This document shows positions 7,874 through 15,624 of a stretch of 43,148 bases of DNA, piece by piece (position 1 is the first letter of the stretch; every line of letters starts with the position of its first letter). The notes below the pieces were generated by a model. It did not search any database. It had not been told where the DNA came from and was given only the letters and a program-made list of their open reading frames with translations. The stretch covers positions 1-43,148 of the forward strand of contig JAGAAW010000064.1 in assembly GCA_017615055.1 (NCBI GenBank). Reading direction: 5' to 3'. The DNA is from Fibrobacter sp. (lineage in GTDB: Bacteria > Fibrobacterota > Fibrobacteria > Fibrobacterales > Fibrobacteraceae). The position numbers and the translations under genes were made by a program.

Positions 7874-9466
7874 TTACCTAGCGAGGTGCAACTTGCGGAG
7901 CACCTTGCCGAGGAGTTCGTTCAATATATCCTTCGCGTCCTTGCTGCCCAGGTAGCGCTGGACGATAAGCGTGAGCGTGAAGAGAGCGATGCCTGCGGCG
8001 CAGGCGTATATGACGAGGACGACGAAACTTGTATTACGTACAAACTCACCCGAGATGTGGTCGAGCCCGATGGCGGCCGCAATCATGATGCCGAAGGCGA
8101 CAAGTGCGCGGAGCATGTTCAGAAGGGCGTCCTTCATGCCGTCGGTACCGTTCTTCTTGGCCCACATGATGATCATCGAGATGACCTGGAGAATGGCGCC
8201 CGTGGCGCCGACGATAGGCACGCTCTTGATGCCGAGTCCTGCTTCGGGAGCGCCAAGCAGAATGTATGCGGGAATGGTCGCGGCAAAGATGCCCGTATTT
8301 AAGAGGGTCGGCACCCACATGCGCTCACAGGCATAGAAACTGCGGACGAGCACCGCCTGCAGGCAGAGCCCGAGGCTTACGGGCAGGTACCAGCGGAGGA
8401 TTTCAGAAATGGCCTCGGTAGTTTCGCGCTGGAAGGCACCGCGTTCGAAGAGGATGCGCACGGCGGGGAAACTCAATGCCCATACGGCGACGACTGCCGG
8501 AATCAGGATGCAGAACATGCGCGAGAGGCTCTTCCAGATTTTGCGGTTGAGCTGCCCGAAGTCGCCCTCCTTCACGAGGCGCGCCATGTCGGGGTAGCTC
8601 GTGACGCTTACGGAGAACCCGAAGACCGCCACCAGCGTGTACATCACGCGGTAGGCGTAGTTTAGGCTAGAAATACCACTCGTGCCGAAGTTCGCGCCAA
8701 AACTACGGATGATGAATTCCAGCCCGAACATGGAACCCACGCCAAGCGACATCGGGAGCATCATCTTGAAGTAGCGAACGATGTCGGGGTGGGTGGGCTG
8801 TACGATCAGGTCGTAATGCACGCCGCCACGCCGGGCGCCGAGAATCTGGAGCGCGAAGAACCCGATGAAGGCGCCCACCGGCACGCCCCAGGCAAAGCCT
8901 TCCAGGCCGTAGTCCGTGCCGGTGTACTTACCGAGCGCGAGCCCGAGTGCGCCACCACCCACGATTGCCACGTTGTAGATGAGGCCCGTAAGCGAGGGGA
9001 TAAGGAACTGCTTGCGGGTGTGCTGCACGGCAACGAGGATGCTGCCCACGAAGATGAACACCTGCCCCGGCAAGATGATGCGGCCATAGTACGTGGCGCG
9101 CTCGATAAGTTCAGGCGTGGCTCCGTCTACGGTCAGCAACTGCAGAAGTTCCTGCATCCATATGAACGCGGGAACCACCAGAATCAAAAGCGCGATACCG
9201 AAGGTATTCAGCACGTTGCTGAAGAACTTCCAGCCGCCTTTCTCGTCACCCGCGACCTTGTAGCCCGTGAAAATCGGGATGAAGATAATCGAGAGGAAGC
9301 CCGTACTCACCACATGGTTGAGGATGTCCGGAATCATGAAGGCGAGGTCGAGCGCGTTCTTTTCGAGCGATACGCCTGCGGCATGGGCCAGGAGCATTTC
9401 GCGGAAAATCCCGAGAACGCGGCTCAGGAGCATGGATACGGCGACGATTATGGCGGCTTTATTCAT
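7874..9466 (-). CDS. murJ: Lipid II flippase MurJ (MviN family)
   Basis: 530 aa with about 14 membrane segments, as expected for MurJ of the MOP exporter superfamily, which moves lipid II across the inner membrane for peptidoglycan synthesis. The N terminus (SRVLGIFREMLLAHAAG) is the diagnostic first-helix motif with its conserved Arg residues; a second run of family-like sequence follows at PDILNHVVSTGFLSIIFIP. First gene of a three-gene minus-strand operon with nadA and mnmA; the grouping is by proximity, not by pathway. Upstream lie a doubled GTCAATAGT element and a dispersed-repeat-like sequence (9473-9548). Confidence 0.93.
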   Translation of the reverse strand: MNKAAIIVAVSMLLSRVLGIFREMLLAHAAGVSLEKNALDLAFMIPDILNHVVSTGFLSIIFIPIFTGYKVAGDEKGGWKFFSNVLNTFGIALLILVVPAFIWMQELLQLLTVDGATPELIERATYYGRIILPGQVFIFVGSILVAVQHTRKQFLIPSLTGLIYNVAIVGGGALGLALGKYTGTDYGLEGFAWGVPVGAFIGFFALQILGARRGGVHYDLIVQPTHPDIVRYFKMMLPMSLGVGSMFGLEFIIRSFGANFGTSGISSLNYAYRVMYTLVAVFGFSVSVTSYPDMARLVKEGDFGQLNRKIWKSLSRMFCILIPAVVAVWALSFPAVRILFERGAFQRETTEAISEILRWYLPVSLGLCLQAVLVRSFYACERMWVPTLLNTGIFAATIPAYILLGAPEAGLGIKSVPIVGATGAILQVISMIIMWAKKNGTDGMKDALLNMLRALVAFGIMIAAAIGLDHISGEFVRNTSFVVLVIYACAAGIALFTLTLIVQRYLGSKDAKDILNELLGKVLRKLHLAR

Positions 9467-9472
9467 GAAATA

Positions 9473-9495
9473 GTCAATAGTTACTGGTCAATAGT
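9473..9495. repeat. Direct repeat GTCAATAGT x2 upstream of murJ
   Basis: GTCAATAGT occurs at 9473-9481 and 9487-9495, 14 nt apart, immediately upstream of the murJ start codon and adjoining the repeat-like element at 9506. It may be part of the same intergenic repeat or a promoter-proximal element. Confidence 0.4.
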
Positions 9496-9505
9496 CATTA
9501 GGATT

Positions 9506-9548
9506 GTCATCCTGAGCGGAGGGCGAAGCCCGAAGTCGAAGGATCTAG
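9506..9548. repeat. Dispersed intergenic repeat-like element
   Basis: The 43-bp sequence starts GTCATCCTGAGCGGAGGGCG and ends GAAGGATCTAG, with an internal hairpin GGGC-GAA-GCCC (9521-9531). I recall very similar GTCATCCTGAGC...GAAGGATC elements as multicopy intergenic sequences in many bacterial genomes; only one copy is in this window, so the multicopy status is from memory, not seen here. Confidence 0.5.
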
Positions 9549-9625
9549 TCCTGTATTTATTAAAAAAATAGAAAGTTGTATGCCCTATTTGCCCACTTTC
9601 GGCGCTTTTTTATATCTTTATGAAT

Positions 9626-10609
9626 ATGAAAAAGTTTATAGCGGTCCTTTTCTCCCTGGCGGTGACCTCTTTCGCCGCTAACGTCCAGATTCTCGAGCCG
9701 ACGGGTGCCGACTTCTCGGATGATGCACCGACGATTGTGAAGTCGCTGCTTCGTGCCGCAGTGAGCAAGTCGGGCAACACGCCTGTCGAGGACTCTGCCG
9801 AAATCCAGCTCCGTACGAGCATCATGACCATGGGGGGCTACCTCCTGGTGGTCAGCGAGCAGCTCAAGGATGGTGCGGTCGTGGTTTCGAGCAAGCAGAA
9901 GTCCGTGGGTGTGGACGATATCGACGTGGCTATCGAGAAGGCGACCTTGGAAGCGCTCCTGGGACACCAGGGCGATAACCTCATCGACCAGGCTCCTGCC
10001 GAAGGCACGGCCGAGGCCAAGAAGGAACCGCTCCCGGTGAACACTTCTGTCATTACTGTGGAGTACGAGGAAAGGCCTGCTCCGGATACGCTCGAAAAAA
10101 AGCGCCCCACGCGCAACTACAACGGTTTTGGCCTGGGTGTCGCCCTGTGGCACAACTACGACTATACCGCCGATCCCGATAACGAGGACGACAAGGACGT
10201 GGACCGTGATTGGTCGACTGCTTTCGTGGTGCACTACGCGAGGATTTTCGAGGTGTCGAACCATGCCGCCATTACCATGGTGAACAACGCGAACATGGTG
10301 TTCGGCAAGGGCTGGCAGATTCACGAGACGTTCCTGATCGGTGGTCGCTACTACATCCAGTCGGGTGCGGTCTCGCCGTACTTTGGTGCCGGAATCGGTC
10401 TTGGTGCGCAGTTCGACAACCATTACGCCGAGTTTAGCGAGTACTTCGCTGTCGGCGTTGCCGGCGGTGCCGAGGCGGGTATCGTGTTCTTCCGCAATTC
10501 CGCCATGCAGCTGGAACTCGGTGCCACGTGGGATGCCCTGTGGGATGGCTTCGAGAGCTTTAGCCGCCGCTTCGGTGCAGGCAGCCTCTACATTGCTATT
10601 AACTACTAG
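9626..10609 (+). CDS. Exported protein with C-terminal outer-membrane barrel-like domain
   Basis: 327 aa from ATG 9626 (ATG 9620 would add two residues). There is no Shine-Dalgarno; TATCTT lies 7 nt before ATG 9626. A signal peptide ends at about residue 18 (TSFAA). Residues about 20-120 form an alpha/beta domain reminiscent of TolB-N/LpoB-type modules (segments VQILEPTG and TIVKSLLRAAV, then GGYLLVVSEQL); that resemblance is weak. A Pro/Glu-rich linker follows (about 125-160). The last ~165 residues are glycine- and aromatic-rich strands ending AINY, homologous to the C terminus of the lipoprotein at 2341-3459. It converges with the next gene (3-bp gap). Probably anchored in the outer membrane; function unknown. 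Confidence 0.8.
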   Translation: MKKFIAVLFSLAVTSFAANVQILEPTGADFSDDAPTIVKSLLRAAVSKSGNTPVEDSAEIQLRTSIMTMGGYLLVVSEQLKDGAVVVSSKQKSVGVDDIDVAIEKATLEALLGHQGDNLIDQAPAEGTAEAKKEPLPVNTSVITVEYEERPAPDTLEKKRPTRNYNGFGLGVALWHNYDYTADPDNEDDKDVDRDWSTAFVVHYARIFEVSNHAAITMVNNANMVFGKGWQIHETFLIGGRYYIQSGAVSPYFGAGIGLGAQFDNHYAEFSEYFAVGVAGGAEAGIVFFRNSAMQLELGATWDALWDGFESFSRRFGAGSLYIAINY

Positions 10610-10612
10610 CCT

Positions 10613-11461
10613 TTAGTACAAATACCATTCCCAGTCTATCTGGTAAACGCTGTTGTGCTGGTATTGTTCCTGCACGGAGTAATTGGTCAGGTACCCCACA
10701 TTGGAAACAGTCTTGCACCCGCCCGATACGGTCTTCTCGTCGTCGCTTGAGGGGTCGTCGTCGACTACCTTCGGGCATACTTTTATCTCGTCTGTATTTG
10801 CGGGAATGGTCAGGGTCTTGCTGCTTGTGCCGCTCCAGGATCTGATGTCAAGCTTATCCAGGAGGAGCCCCGTGGAAAGGGATTTCAGGAGAGTTCCATC
10901 GGAATAGGTGTAGATGGTGAAGCTTACCTGCGGGTCGCCCGCGTTGTCGAGAATGTCCCAACTACTTGAAACCTGCTTGTAGTAGGTGAGCGAGAATTTC
11001 ATTGTTTTCGATGTTTTTAGGTAGTAGGAACTGGTCGCCGAACTTGAACTGCTGCGGTACGAACTTGAGTAGTACGAATAGTAACTCGATGAACTGTAGC
11101 GGTAGCTTGAACTCGAGTAGCAGATATAATATCCATAATCGTCATAGCACTTGTTGGTACAATAACTGCATTCGTAGTAGCCATAGGCATAGTAGCAGTT
11201 GTCGCAACATGTATAGTTGTAGCGGGCTGCGCATGTGCTGCGGGCGTATGCCATTGAACTGCTCGATCTCTTGCGTTCTGCTTCACGTTCCATGGAATAA
11301 TACGTATCGCTTTTGGCATCGGATTCGGCATCTTGAATGTCTTCGGCTGCCGTATTGAGGACGCCTTCTCCACATGCGGAGAGAAATGCCATGGTAAGGC
11401 TCACCAGCGCTATGATCAGGGTGCCACGGAAACCGTTTTTAGGAAATTGCTTGTAATCCAT
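10613..11461 (-). CDS. Cys/Tyr- and Ser/Tyr-rich lipoprotein
   Basis: 282 aa. ATG 11461 has GGAGG 5 nt upstream. The signal peptide carries a lipobox LSAC (Cys about residue 30). Residues about 75-115 are packed with Tyr and eight Cys (CC, C-x2-C and C-x3-C spacings), followed by a Ser/Tyr-only stretch (about 115-150) and then a beta-rich domain (about 150-282) with two Cys. Ser-rich linkers are common in Fibrobacter surface proteins, but the Tyr and Cys load here is extreme and could support disulfide or other cross-linking. It is the last gene of the five-gene envelope operon, 9 bp after the barrel gene. No family recognised. Confidence 0.8.
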   Translation of the reverse strand: MDYKQFPKNGFRGTLIIALVSLTMAFLSACGEGVLNTAAEDIQDAESDAKSDTYYSMEREAERKRSSSSMAYARSTCAARYNYTCCDNCYYAYGYYECSYCTNKCYDDYGYYICYSSSSYRYSSSSYYSYYSSSYRSSSSSATSSYYLKTSKTMKFSLTYYKQVSSSWDILDNAGDPQVSFTIYTYSDGTLLKSLSTGLLLDKLDIRSWSGTSSKTLTIPANTDEIKVCPKVVDDDPSSDDEKTVSGGCKTVSNVGYLTNYSVQEQYQHNSVYQIDWEWYLY

Positions 11462-11470
11462 TGTGCCTCC

Positions 11471-12829
11471 CTAGAATGTGTATTCTACCGTAATCCTGGT
11501 GGAGTAAGAGAAACCATCATAGAAAATATGTCTGTATCTGTGGTTGTCATTATCGGCGACGCTATTTGCCAGCAGTACTTGAAGTTCAAAACCGAGGGAA
11601 TTGTATGTGTATCCGGCGCCAATCCATAAACCGATTTCTGCGTCATCGGGACTAAAGAAATCAAAACCGCTGCTATAATCGTAATCGAAACTGTAGGATG
11701 AATTGTTGCGGAAGAATTCTACCTCGTATTCGTACCACTCGCAAATGGGCTTGCGCAAGTCGAGAGTTAGGCTTCCGTAGAACATATTGCCGAATCGGAT
11801 ACTGATAGGAAGGTCGAGAGTCAAGTTGTAGTAACTGATGGAACCTTCTTCGGTAATGTCGGTGTATTGGCCGTAATAACCGCTGTAGTAATCATAAGTG
11901 TAATATTCGTTGTATAAATTCCATTCGTCATAAATGTCAAGGGTGTTTGTTCGGAACGCGATGCCAATGCTGGGTACGAATGTGATGTAGTCGTGTAGCG
12001 CCCACTTGAATATGTATTTAGGGAAGAGTTCCACGGCGTGCGCTTCTTCTATGTTGTCAAGATAGCCATATTCATCCTCTCCCAAGAATCCGAGCGAGAA
12101 AGCAATAGCGTGCGAAATTTTTTTCTTTTGACGAAGGGCCTTTGGTTTTTTCGGCGTTGGGCTTGCTGCCGGTTTTGTCGCTGCACTTGCGGCTGGCGCT
12201 GCTTTTGTGGCAGGTGCAACGGGCTCTGCTGCCGGTTCTGACGGCAAGGCCACCATCACTTCTACGTTGAACGGCTCCGTTTCGGTATCGTTGGAGTAGT
12301 GGATGTCGGCATACCGCGGCACAACCTGGTTTTTGGGCCGTATGTCGGTGGTCACGTTCTTGAGCGAGGCGAGCGAGAAGGAAGGCCCGTGGAAGGTCGC
12401 CTCCAGGGAACAGAAATCCTTGCTCCCGCACATCTGCTTTATCTGTTCTGCGATGGATCGTTTCTGCGCATCCTTGTCTACAGACTCGTTGTCTTCGCTG
12501 TGGCTTGCGTCATAGTCATTCAGGTATTCGGTCGAGAGCAGCGACTTGGATTTTGTCATCTGCGCGTAGGTACCGTTCCGGACAAATATTTCGACGGCGC
12601 AGAAACGCTTGCTGCAAATTTTGCCGAGGTCTTCGAAAAGCCGTGCATCTTCCGGGGCTAACGCGGGCTCAGCTACAAAATCGGGTTCCGCGGCAGAATC
12701 GGGCTCTGCAGCGGATTCGCTTTCGACGGCTGCTTCGACCGTTTCGGGAACTGGCTCTGCGGCCTCCTGGGCATATGGGAGCGCGGAGGCGAAAAGCACT
12801 GCTGCAAATGTGGAAAATAGTTTGTTCAT
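11471..12829 (-). CDS. Outer-membrane beta-barrel protein with Ala/Pro linker
   Basis: 452 aa. Signal peptide about residues 1-20, then an Ala/Glu/Pro-rich acidic stretch (about 21-60), a small domain with four Cys (about 60-190), an Ala/Pro/Lys linker rich in PA and KP repeats (about 195-240), and a C-terminal region of alternating aromatic strands (about 245-452) ending in VEYTF. A terminal aromatic after alternating residues is the hallmark of an outer-membrane barrel. The linker plus folded N-terminal part suggests a periplasmic domain joined to a barrel. It sits 15 bp after the long FISUMP gene and 9 bp before the Cys/Tyr lipoprotein, so it is the likely membrane anchor of this operon. 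No named family recognised. Confidence 0.82.
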   Translation of the reverse strand: MNKLFSTFAAVLFASALPYAQEAAEPVPETVEAAVESESAAEPDSAAEPDFVAEPALAPEDARLFEDLGKICSKRFCAVEIFVRNGTYAQMTKSKSLLSTEYLNDYDASHSEDNESVDKDAQKRSIAEQIKQMCGSKDFCSLEATFHGPSFSLASLKNVTTDIRPKNQVVPRYADIHYSNDTETEPFNVEVMVALPSEPAAEPVAPATKAAPAASAATKPAASPTPKKPKALRQKKKISHAIAFSLGFLGEDEYGYLDNIEEAHAVELFPKYIFKWALHDYITFVPSIGIAFRTNTLDIYDEWNLYNEYYTYDYYSGYYGQYTDITEEGSISYYNLTLDLPISIRFGNMFYGSLTLDLRKPICEWYEYEVEFFRNNSSYSFDYDYSSGFDFFSPDDAEIGLWIGAGYTYNSLGFELQVLLANSVADNDNHRYRHIFYDGFSYSTRITVEYTF

Positions 12830-12844
12830 AAAACCGCCGGCCCG

Positions 12845-14224
12845 TTATTTCTTGAAGGAGAAGTTTCCGTCCTGTATGCAACGGATGGAATAGGAATTAC
12901 GCATATCGGCATCGGCGAGGCGCAGCTTGTCGTCGCAGAGCTCCCAGTAGTTGGCGACCATCTGGTTCACGTTGTTCGTGCTCCAGTACTTGGCGCAGAC
13001 TTTTGTATTTTGGCTCTGTTGCTGTTGTTGCTCGCGGTACTTTCCTGGTTTGGCGCTGAACCCGTACAGGTCCACTCCCGGCGAGCTCCACCCGCGGGAT
13101 GTCTTGAGCATCACGGGAATCGGGGCTCCGTAGCTGTTGTCCTTTACGAAGTTGCCGAGCTCTATCCAGTCATCGTTCGTGGGCAGGTGCCAGCCGACGG
13201 GGCATGTTTGCAGCGCGTGTCTCCAGTCGCCCGTGCCGAGGTCCATGGCGGCCCATTCCTGCTTGCCGATGGTGACGCTCTTGAAAATGCGTCCACTCTT
13301 GAACACGCGCGGTGTGCGCAGCGGTGCGGTACGGTCGCCCCAGAGCATGCGCCCGTTGAATCCCTTCTTCTGGATTTCCGCCTCGTTAAAAATGGCGTAG
13401 TCCTTCCACTGGATTCCCGAGGTGTTTATGAACCTAATGGCGCCTGCCTTGTCGATGGAGAGCAGCTTTGCGCCGGCGAGGATGGACTTGCCGAAAAGGA
13501 AGCGGTCGTTCACGTAGTAGCTGAAGCGTTCCTGCTTGGCCTGCACCACAACAATCTTGTCGCCGAGGATGTCGATGTAGTTGCCCCCGCTCGATACTTG
13601 CTTCTTGATTCTTTGCACGAATAGTGGTGAATAGTCGTCCTGGCTCATGATGCCTTCGGAACAGGCTTCATACCATTTAGTGAGCTGGCCCTCGATGGCT
13701 TCACGCTTTGCCTTGTTTATGGCGAGTGTAAGGTTGTACTTGATCATAGCCATGCCGTCGTCGAGGGGCTCGGGCGAGACTTCGCCCATGATGGTCATGA
13801 TGTTCGATACCTGGTAGGCTTCGGGCGATATGGCCGCCGCGCACGCCTCTATCATGGCGCGCTTATCCGAAAGCGTGTTGGACGCCTTGACCGCATTCAA
13901 CTTAAATTCGCCGGTGAGTTCGAAGAACTTGGCCTCGAATGCGGGGAGTTCCACTTCATAGAAGTGTTGGCACGCCTCGTCGGGAATATCGTTGAGCAGA
14001 ATGGAACCACAGCGGTTGTTCATGGAGGCGACGTTGTTCGCCTGTTTCCACAGATCGTTGAAGTCCTTTTGCTGCGTGGGGTCCAGTTTGGAGTTTTCGC
14101 GCAGGTCCTTGAGGAAGCTGATCTTTTCGCCCAGGTTTTCGGACGAGGGCAGCGAAACGGCAATGTCGCCTGCGGAGGCGGCGGCGCATGCGGCGAGGAG
14201 CAAGAGTGCAGTTCTTTTGGGCAT
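12845..14224 (-). CDS. Long exported FISUMP-domain protein
   Basis: 459 aa. Signal peptide about 1-18 (ACAAASAG). The first ~200 residues are mainly helical with paired Cys. The C-terminal half carries the FISUMP domain (TIGR02145 type), recognised by SVTIGKQEWAAMDLGTGDW, then CPVGWHLPTNDDWIELGNF and the closing SIRCIQD. FISUMP domains are exported modules amplified in Fibrobacter; their biochemical role is not known. A short Gln-rich run (QQQQQ) lies in the domain. The gene is 4 bp downstream of another FISUMP gene and 15 bp upstream of a barrel, so the set is probably one surface complex. Confidence 0.88.
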   Translation of the reverse strand: MPKRTALLLLAACAAASAGDIAVSLPSSENLGEKISFLKDLRENSKLDPTQQKDFNDLWKQANNVASMNNRCGSILLNDIPDEACQHFYEVELPAFEAKFFELTGEFKLNAVKASNTLSDKRAMIEACAAAISPEAYQVSNIMTIMGEVSPEPLDDGMAMIKYNLTLAINKAKREAIEGQLTKWYEACSEGIMSQDDYSPLFVQRIKKQVSSGGNYIDILGDKIVVVQAKQERFSYYVNDRFLFGKSILAGAKLLSIDKAGAIRFINTSGIQWKDYAIFNEAEIQKKGFNGRMLWGDRTAPLRTPRVFKSGRIFKSVTIGKQEWAAMDLGTGDWRHALQTCPVGWHLPTNDDWIELGNFVKDNSYGAPIPVMLKTSRGWSSPGVDLYGFSAKPGKYREQQQQQSQNTKVCAKYWSTNNVNQMVANYWELCDDKLRLADADMRNSYSIRCIQDGNFSFKK

Positions 14225-14228
14225 GGTC

Positions 14229-14744
14229 CTAGTCCTTTATGCAGCGCACGGCGAAGAGGTCTTTTTTGCTTGCCGCCCGAGGGGTGAGATTTGTATAGTC
14301 GAGTTCCACGTCCCAGACGAATGCGGACTTATTATCGGCTTGCGTGCTTGTCCAGAATGCGGAGAATGCGGTTGTGTAGCAGAGCCCGTTATCAAACGAC
14401 TTGTCATCGTCGAAGCAGGCGAGGTTGATGACATCGTTCTTGGCCTTGCGCGCGTTTTCTAGCGCCAGGAACTCCTTGACACTTGGCAGGTGGAAACCCT
14501 CGGGGCAGGCGACGTTTGCGCCGTCCCAGTCATAAACCATAAAGTTCTCGGCACACTGCTCGCCGTTTTTCCCGGGCTTGTAGCACTTGGCGCCTTCTAC
14601 CGGCGTGTTCGCGTTCTCGGTCATCCACGTCTGTTGCCCGATGACCACGGTCTTGCCTGCGCATCCCGAAAGCAGGATGCACCCCGCAAAAAATGCGGTC
14701 GCAGTGACAGCGAGGCGCCTTATGCCTACAGCTATTTCCACCAT
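14229..14744 (-). CDS. FISUMP-domain lipoprotein
   Basis: 171 aa. The ATG at 14744 lies inside the end of the preceding gene (13-nt overlap), which implies translational coupling. Lipobox LSGC (Cys about residue 28). The rest is a compact FISUMP domain: VVIGQQTWMTENAN, a C-x-N-containing middle, CPEGFHLPSVKEFLALENA and the final FAVRCIKD. Compared with the 459-aa neighbour it lacks the helical N-terminal half, so it is close to a minimal domain on a lipid anchor. Function unknown; the operon points to an envelope assembly. Confidence 0.88.
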   Translation of the reverse strand: MVEIAVGIRRLAVTATAFFAGCILLSGCAGKTVVIGQQTWMTENANTPVEGAKCYKPGKNGEQCAENFMVYDWDGANVACPEGFHLPSVKEFLALENARKAKNDVINLACFDDDKSFDNGLCYTTAFSAFWTSTQADNKSAFVWDVELDYTNLTPRAASKKDLFAVRCIKD

Positions 14745-15208
14745 TGGTTATCTCCAGATTCGTCGATCATCTGGTTACGTGCCGGGCTCTGCTGCGGTGC
14801 GGGTGCCTGGTTCCATTCCTGCTGCTGCGCCGGCTGCTGGTATGCAGGTTGCGGCGCGGGATGCTGGTAGGTGGGCTGAGCCTGCTGTTGCGGCATGGGC
14901 TGCGGTGCAGGTTGTTGTGTGGGGGCTACGTAGTGGTCCATTTCGGGGTCGTCGGGCGGGTTGTCCACAAAGCGGAACCCCTGGCGGATCATGCAGTTGT
15001 TTACGGCACGGCCCTGCTTGTCGTCGGGGAGCATCTGCATGCTCACGTCGTATTCGCATTGGGCGAGCGCGTTGTCGGTTTCGTACTTGCTGTAGCCTGC
15101 CTTGTACCATGCGGGAGGGTTTGTCGCGCATGCGGTAAGGAGTATGGCTGTCGTGGCGAAGGCGGCGCATGCGAAAATGCGCTTGTAAAGACGCGCTTGT
15201 GTAATCAT
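14732..15208 (-). CDS. Pro/Gln-rich lipoprotein
   Basis: 158 aa. ATG 15208 has GGAG about 6 nt upstream. Lipobox LTAC (Cys about residue 27). Residues 28-90 form a small domain with two Cys (QCEYDVSMQML and NNCMIRQGF), a pattern I associate with small outer-membrane lipoproteins. From about residue 95 the protein is a flexible Pro/Gln/Ala tail, which would span or extend from the envelope. It is the first gene of the five-gene envelope operon. The 416-bp gap upstream carries two structured elements that could be part of its 5' leader. Confidence 0.83.
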   Translation of the reverse strand: MITQARLYKRIFACAAFATTAILLTACATNPPAWYKAGYSKYETDNALAQCEYDVSMQMLPDDKQGRAVNNCMIRQGFRFVDNPPDDPEMDHYVAPTQQPAPQPMPQQQAQPTYQHPAPQPAYQQPAQQQEWNQAPAPQQSPARNQMIDESGDNQWWK

Positions 15209-15386
15209 ATGGTCTCCGTTTTTCGAGGGTCTTGCGCGGCACGAAAACAGAGGAGCTTACTGGCGTTTCTTTGCAAAAAAAGGCGTGTGTTGCCAATCAA
15301 TTGCTTGCAGACTGAGGCTCGGCAAAGCCATAACGCACAAACAAAAATCGACAACCCACGCCCCGAATGGGACGTGAGCGTTTGCC

Positions 15387-15435
15387 TATTATCTTCTGCG
15401 TATGAATTTTGCCGATTCCAGTCAGGAAGATAATA
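15387..15435 (-). ncRNA. Candidate structured element A (hairpin with conserved loop)
   Basis: A perfect 10-bp inverted repeat (15387-15396 with 15426-15435) encloses a 29-nt loop. In the plus-strand reading the loop holds GCGT, TGAA, TTGCCGATT and CAGTC in order, the same series as in the loop at 15565-15592, although the two stems are unrelated. That is the pattern of a structured RNA or protein-binding hairpin, not of a simple duplicated sequence. On the minus strand it lies about 180-230 nt upstream of the envelope operon. Family unknown. Confidence 0.5.
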
Positions 15436-15542
15436 AGAAGCAAAGCTCTATAAATCCGGTCGCGGGCTACCCCGCTATTTGTTAACAAATATAAATAAAC
15501 TGAGTGTGTGAAGCAATAGGCACGTTTAGGAAATGTGATGAA

Positions 15543-15612
15543 CTCCCCAGGCCGACCGTCCGCCGCGTCGTGAAACTTGCCGATTTCAGTCTGGCGGAAG
15601 GTGGCTGGGGAG
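15543..15612 (-). ncRNA. Candidate structured element B (long hairpin, same loop as A)
   Basis: An outer perfect 8-bp stem (15543-15550 with 15605-15612) and an inner 10-bp stem with one mismatch (15555-15564 with 15593-15602) enclose a 28-nt loop. The loop shares GCGT, TGAA, TTGCCGATT and CAGTC with element A, in the same order and spacing. It begins just after the radical SAM stop codon (15625), so it could be that gene's 3' UTR or the distal leader of the envelope operon. No T-tract follows, so it is not a simple intrinsic terminator. Confidence 0.5.
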
Positions 15613-15624
15613 CCGGGGCGTGGG

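Larger units (their letters stand above)
15209..15624. other. 416-bp gap between envelope operon and radical SAM gene
   Basis: No convincing gene. A 167-codon open frame on the minus strand covers much of it but runs into the radical SAM 3' end in another frame and lacks any family feature. The notable contents are elements A and B. The part nearest 15208 contains a run of A and T but no clear terminator. Confidence 0.5.

Noticed and set aside
10610..10612. Terminator between the convergent genes at 10609 and 10613
   Set aside because: Only 3 bp between the genes and no stem with T-tract nearby.
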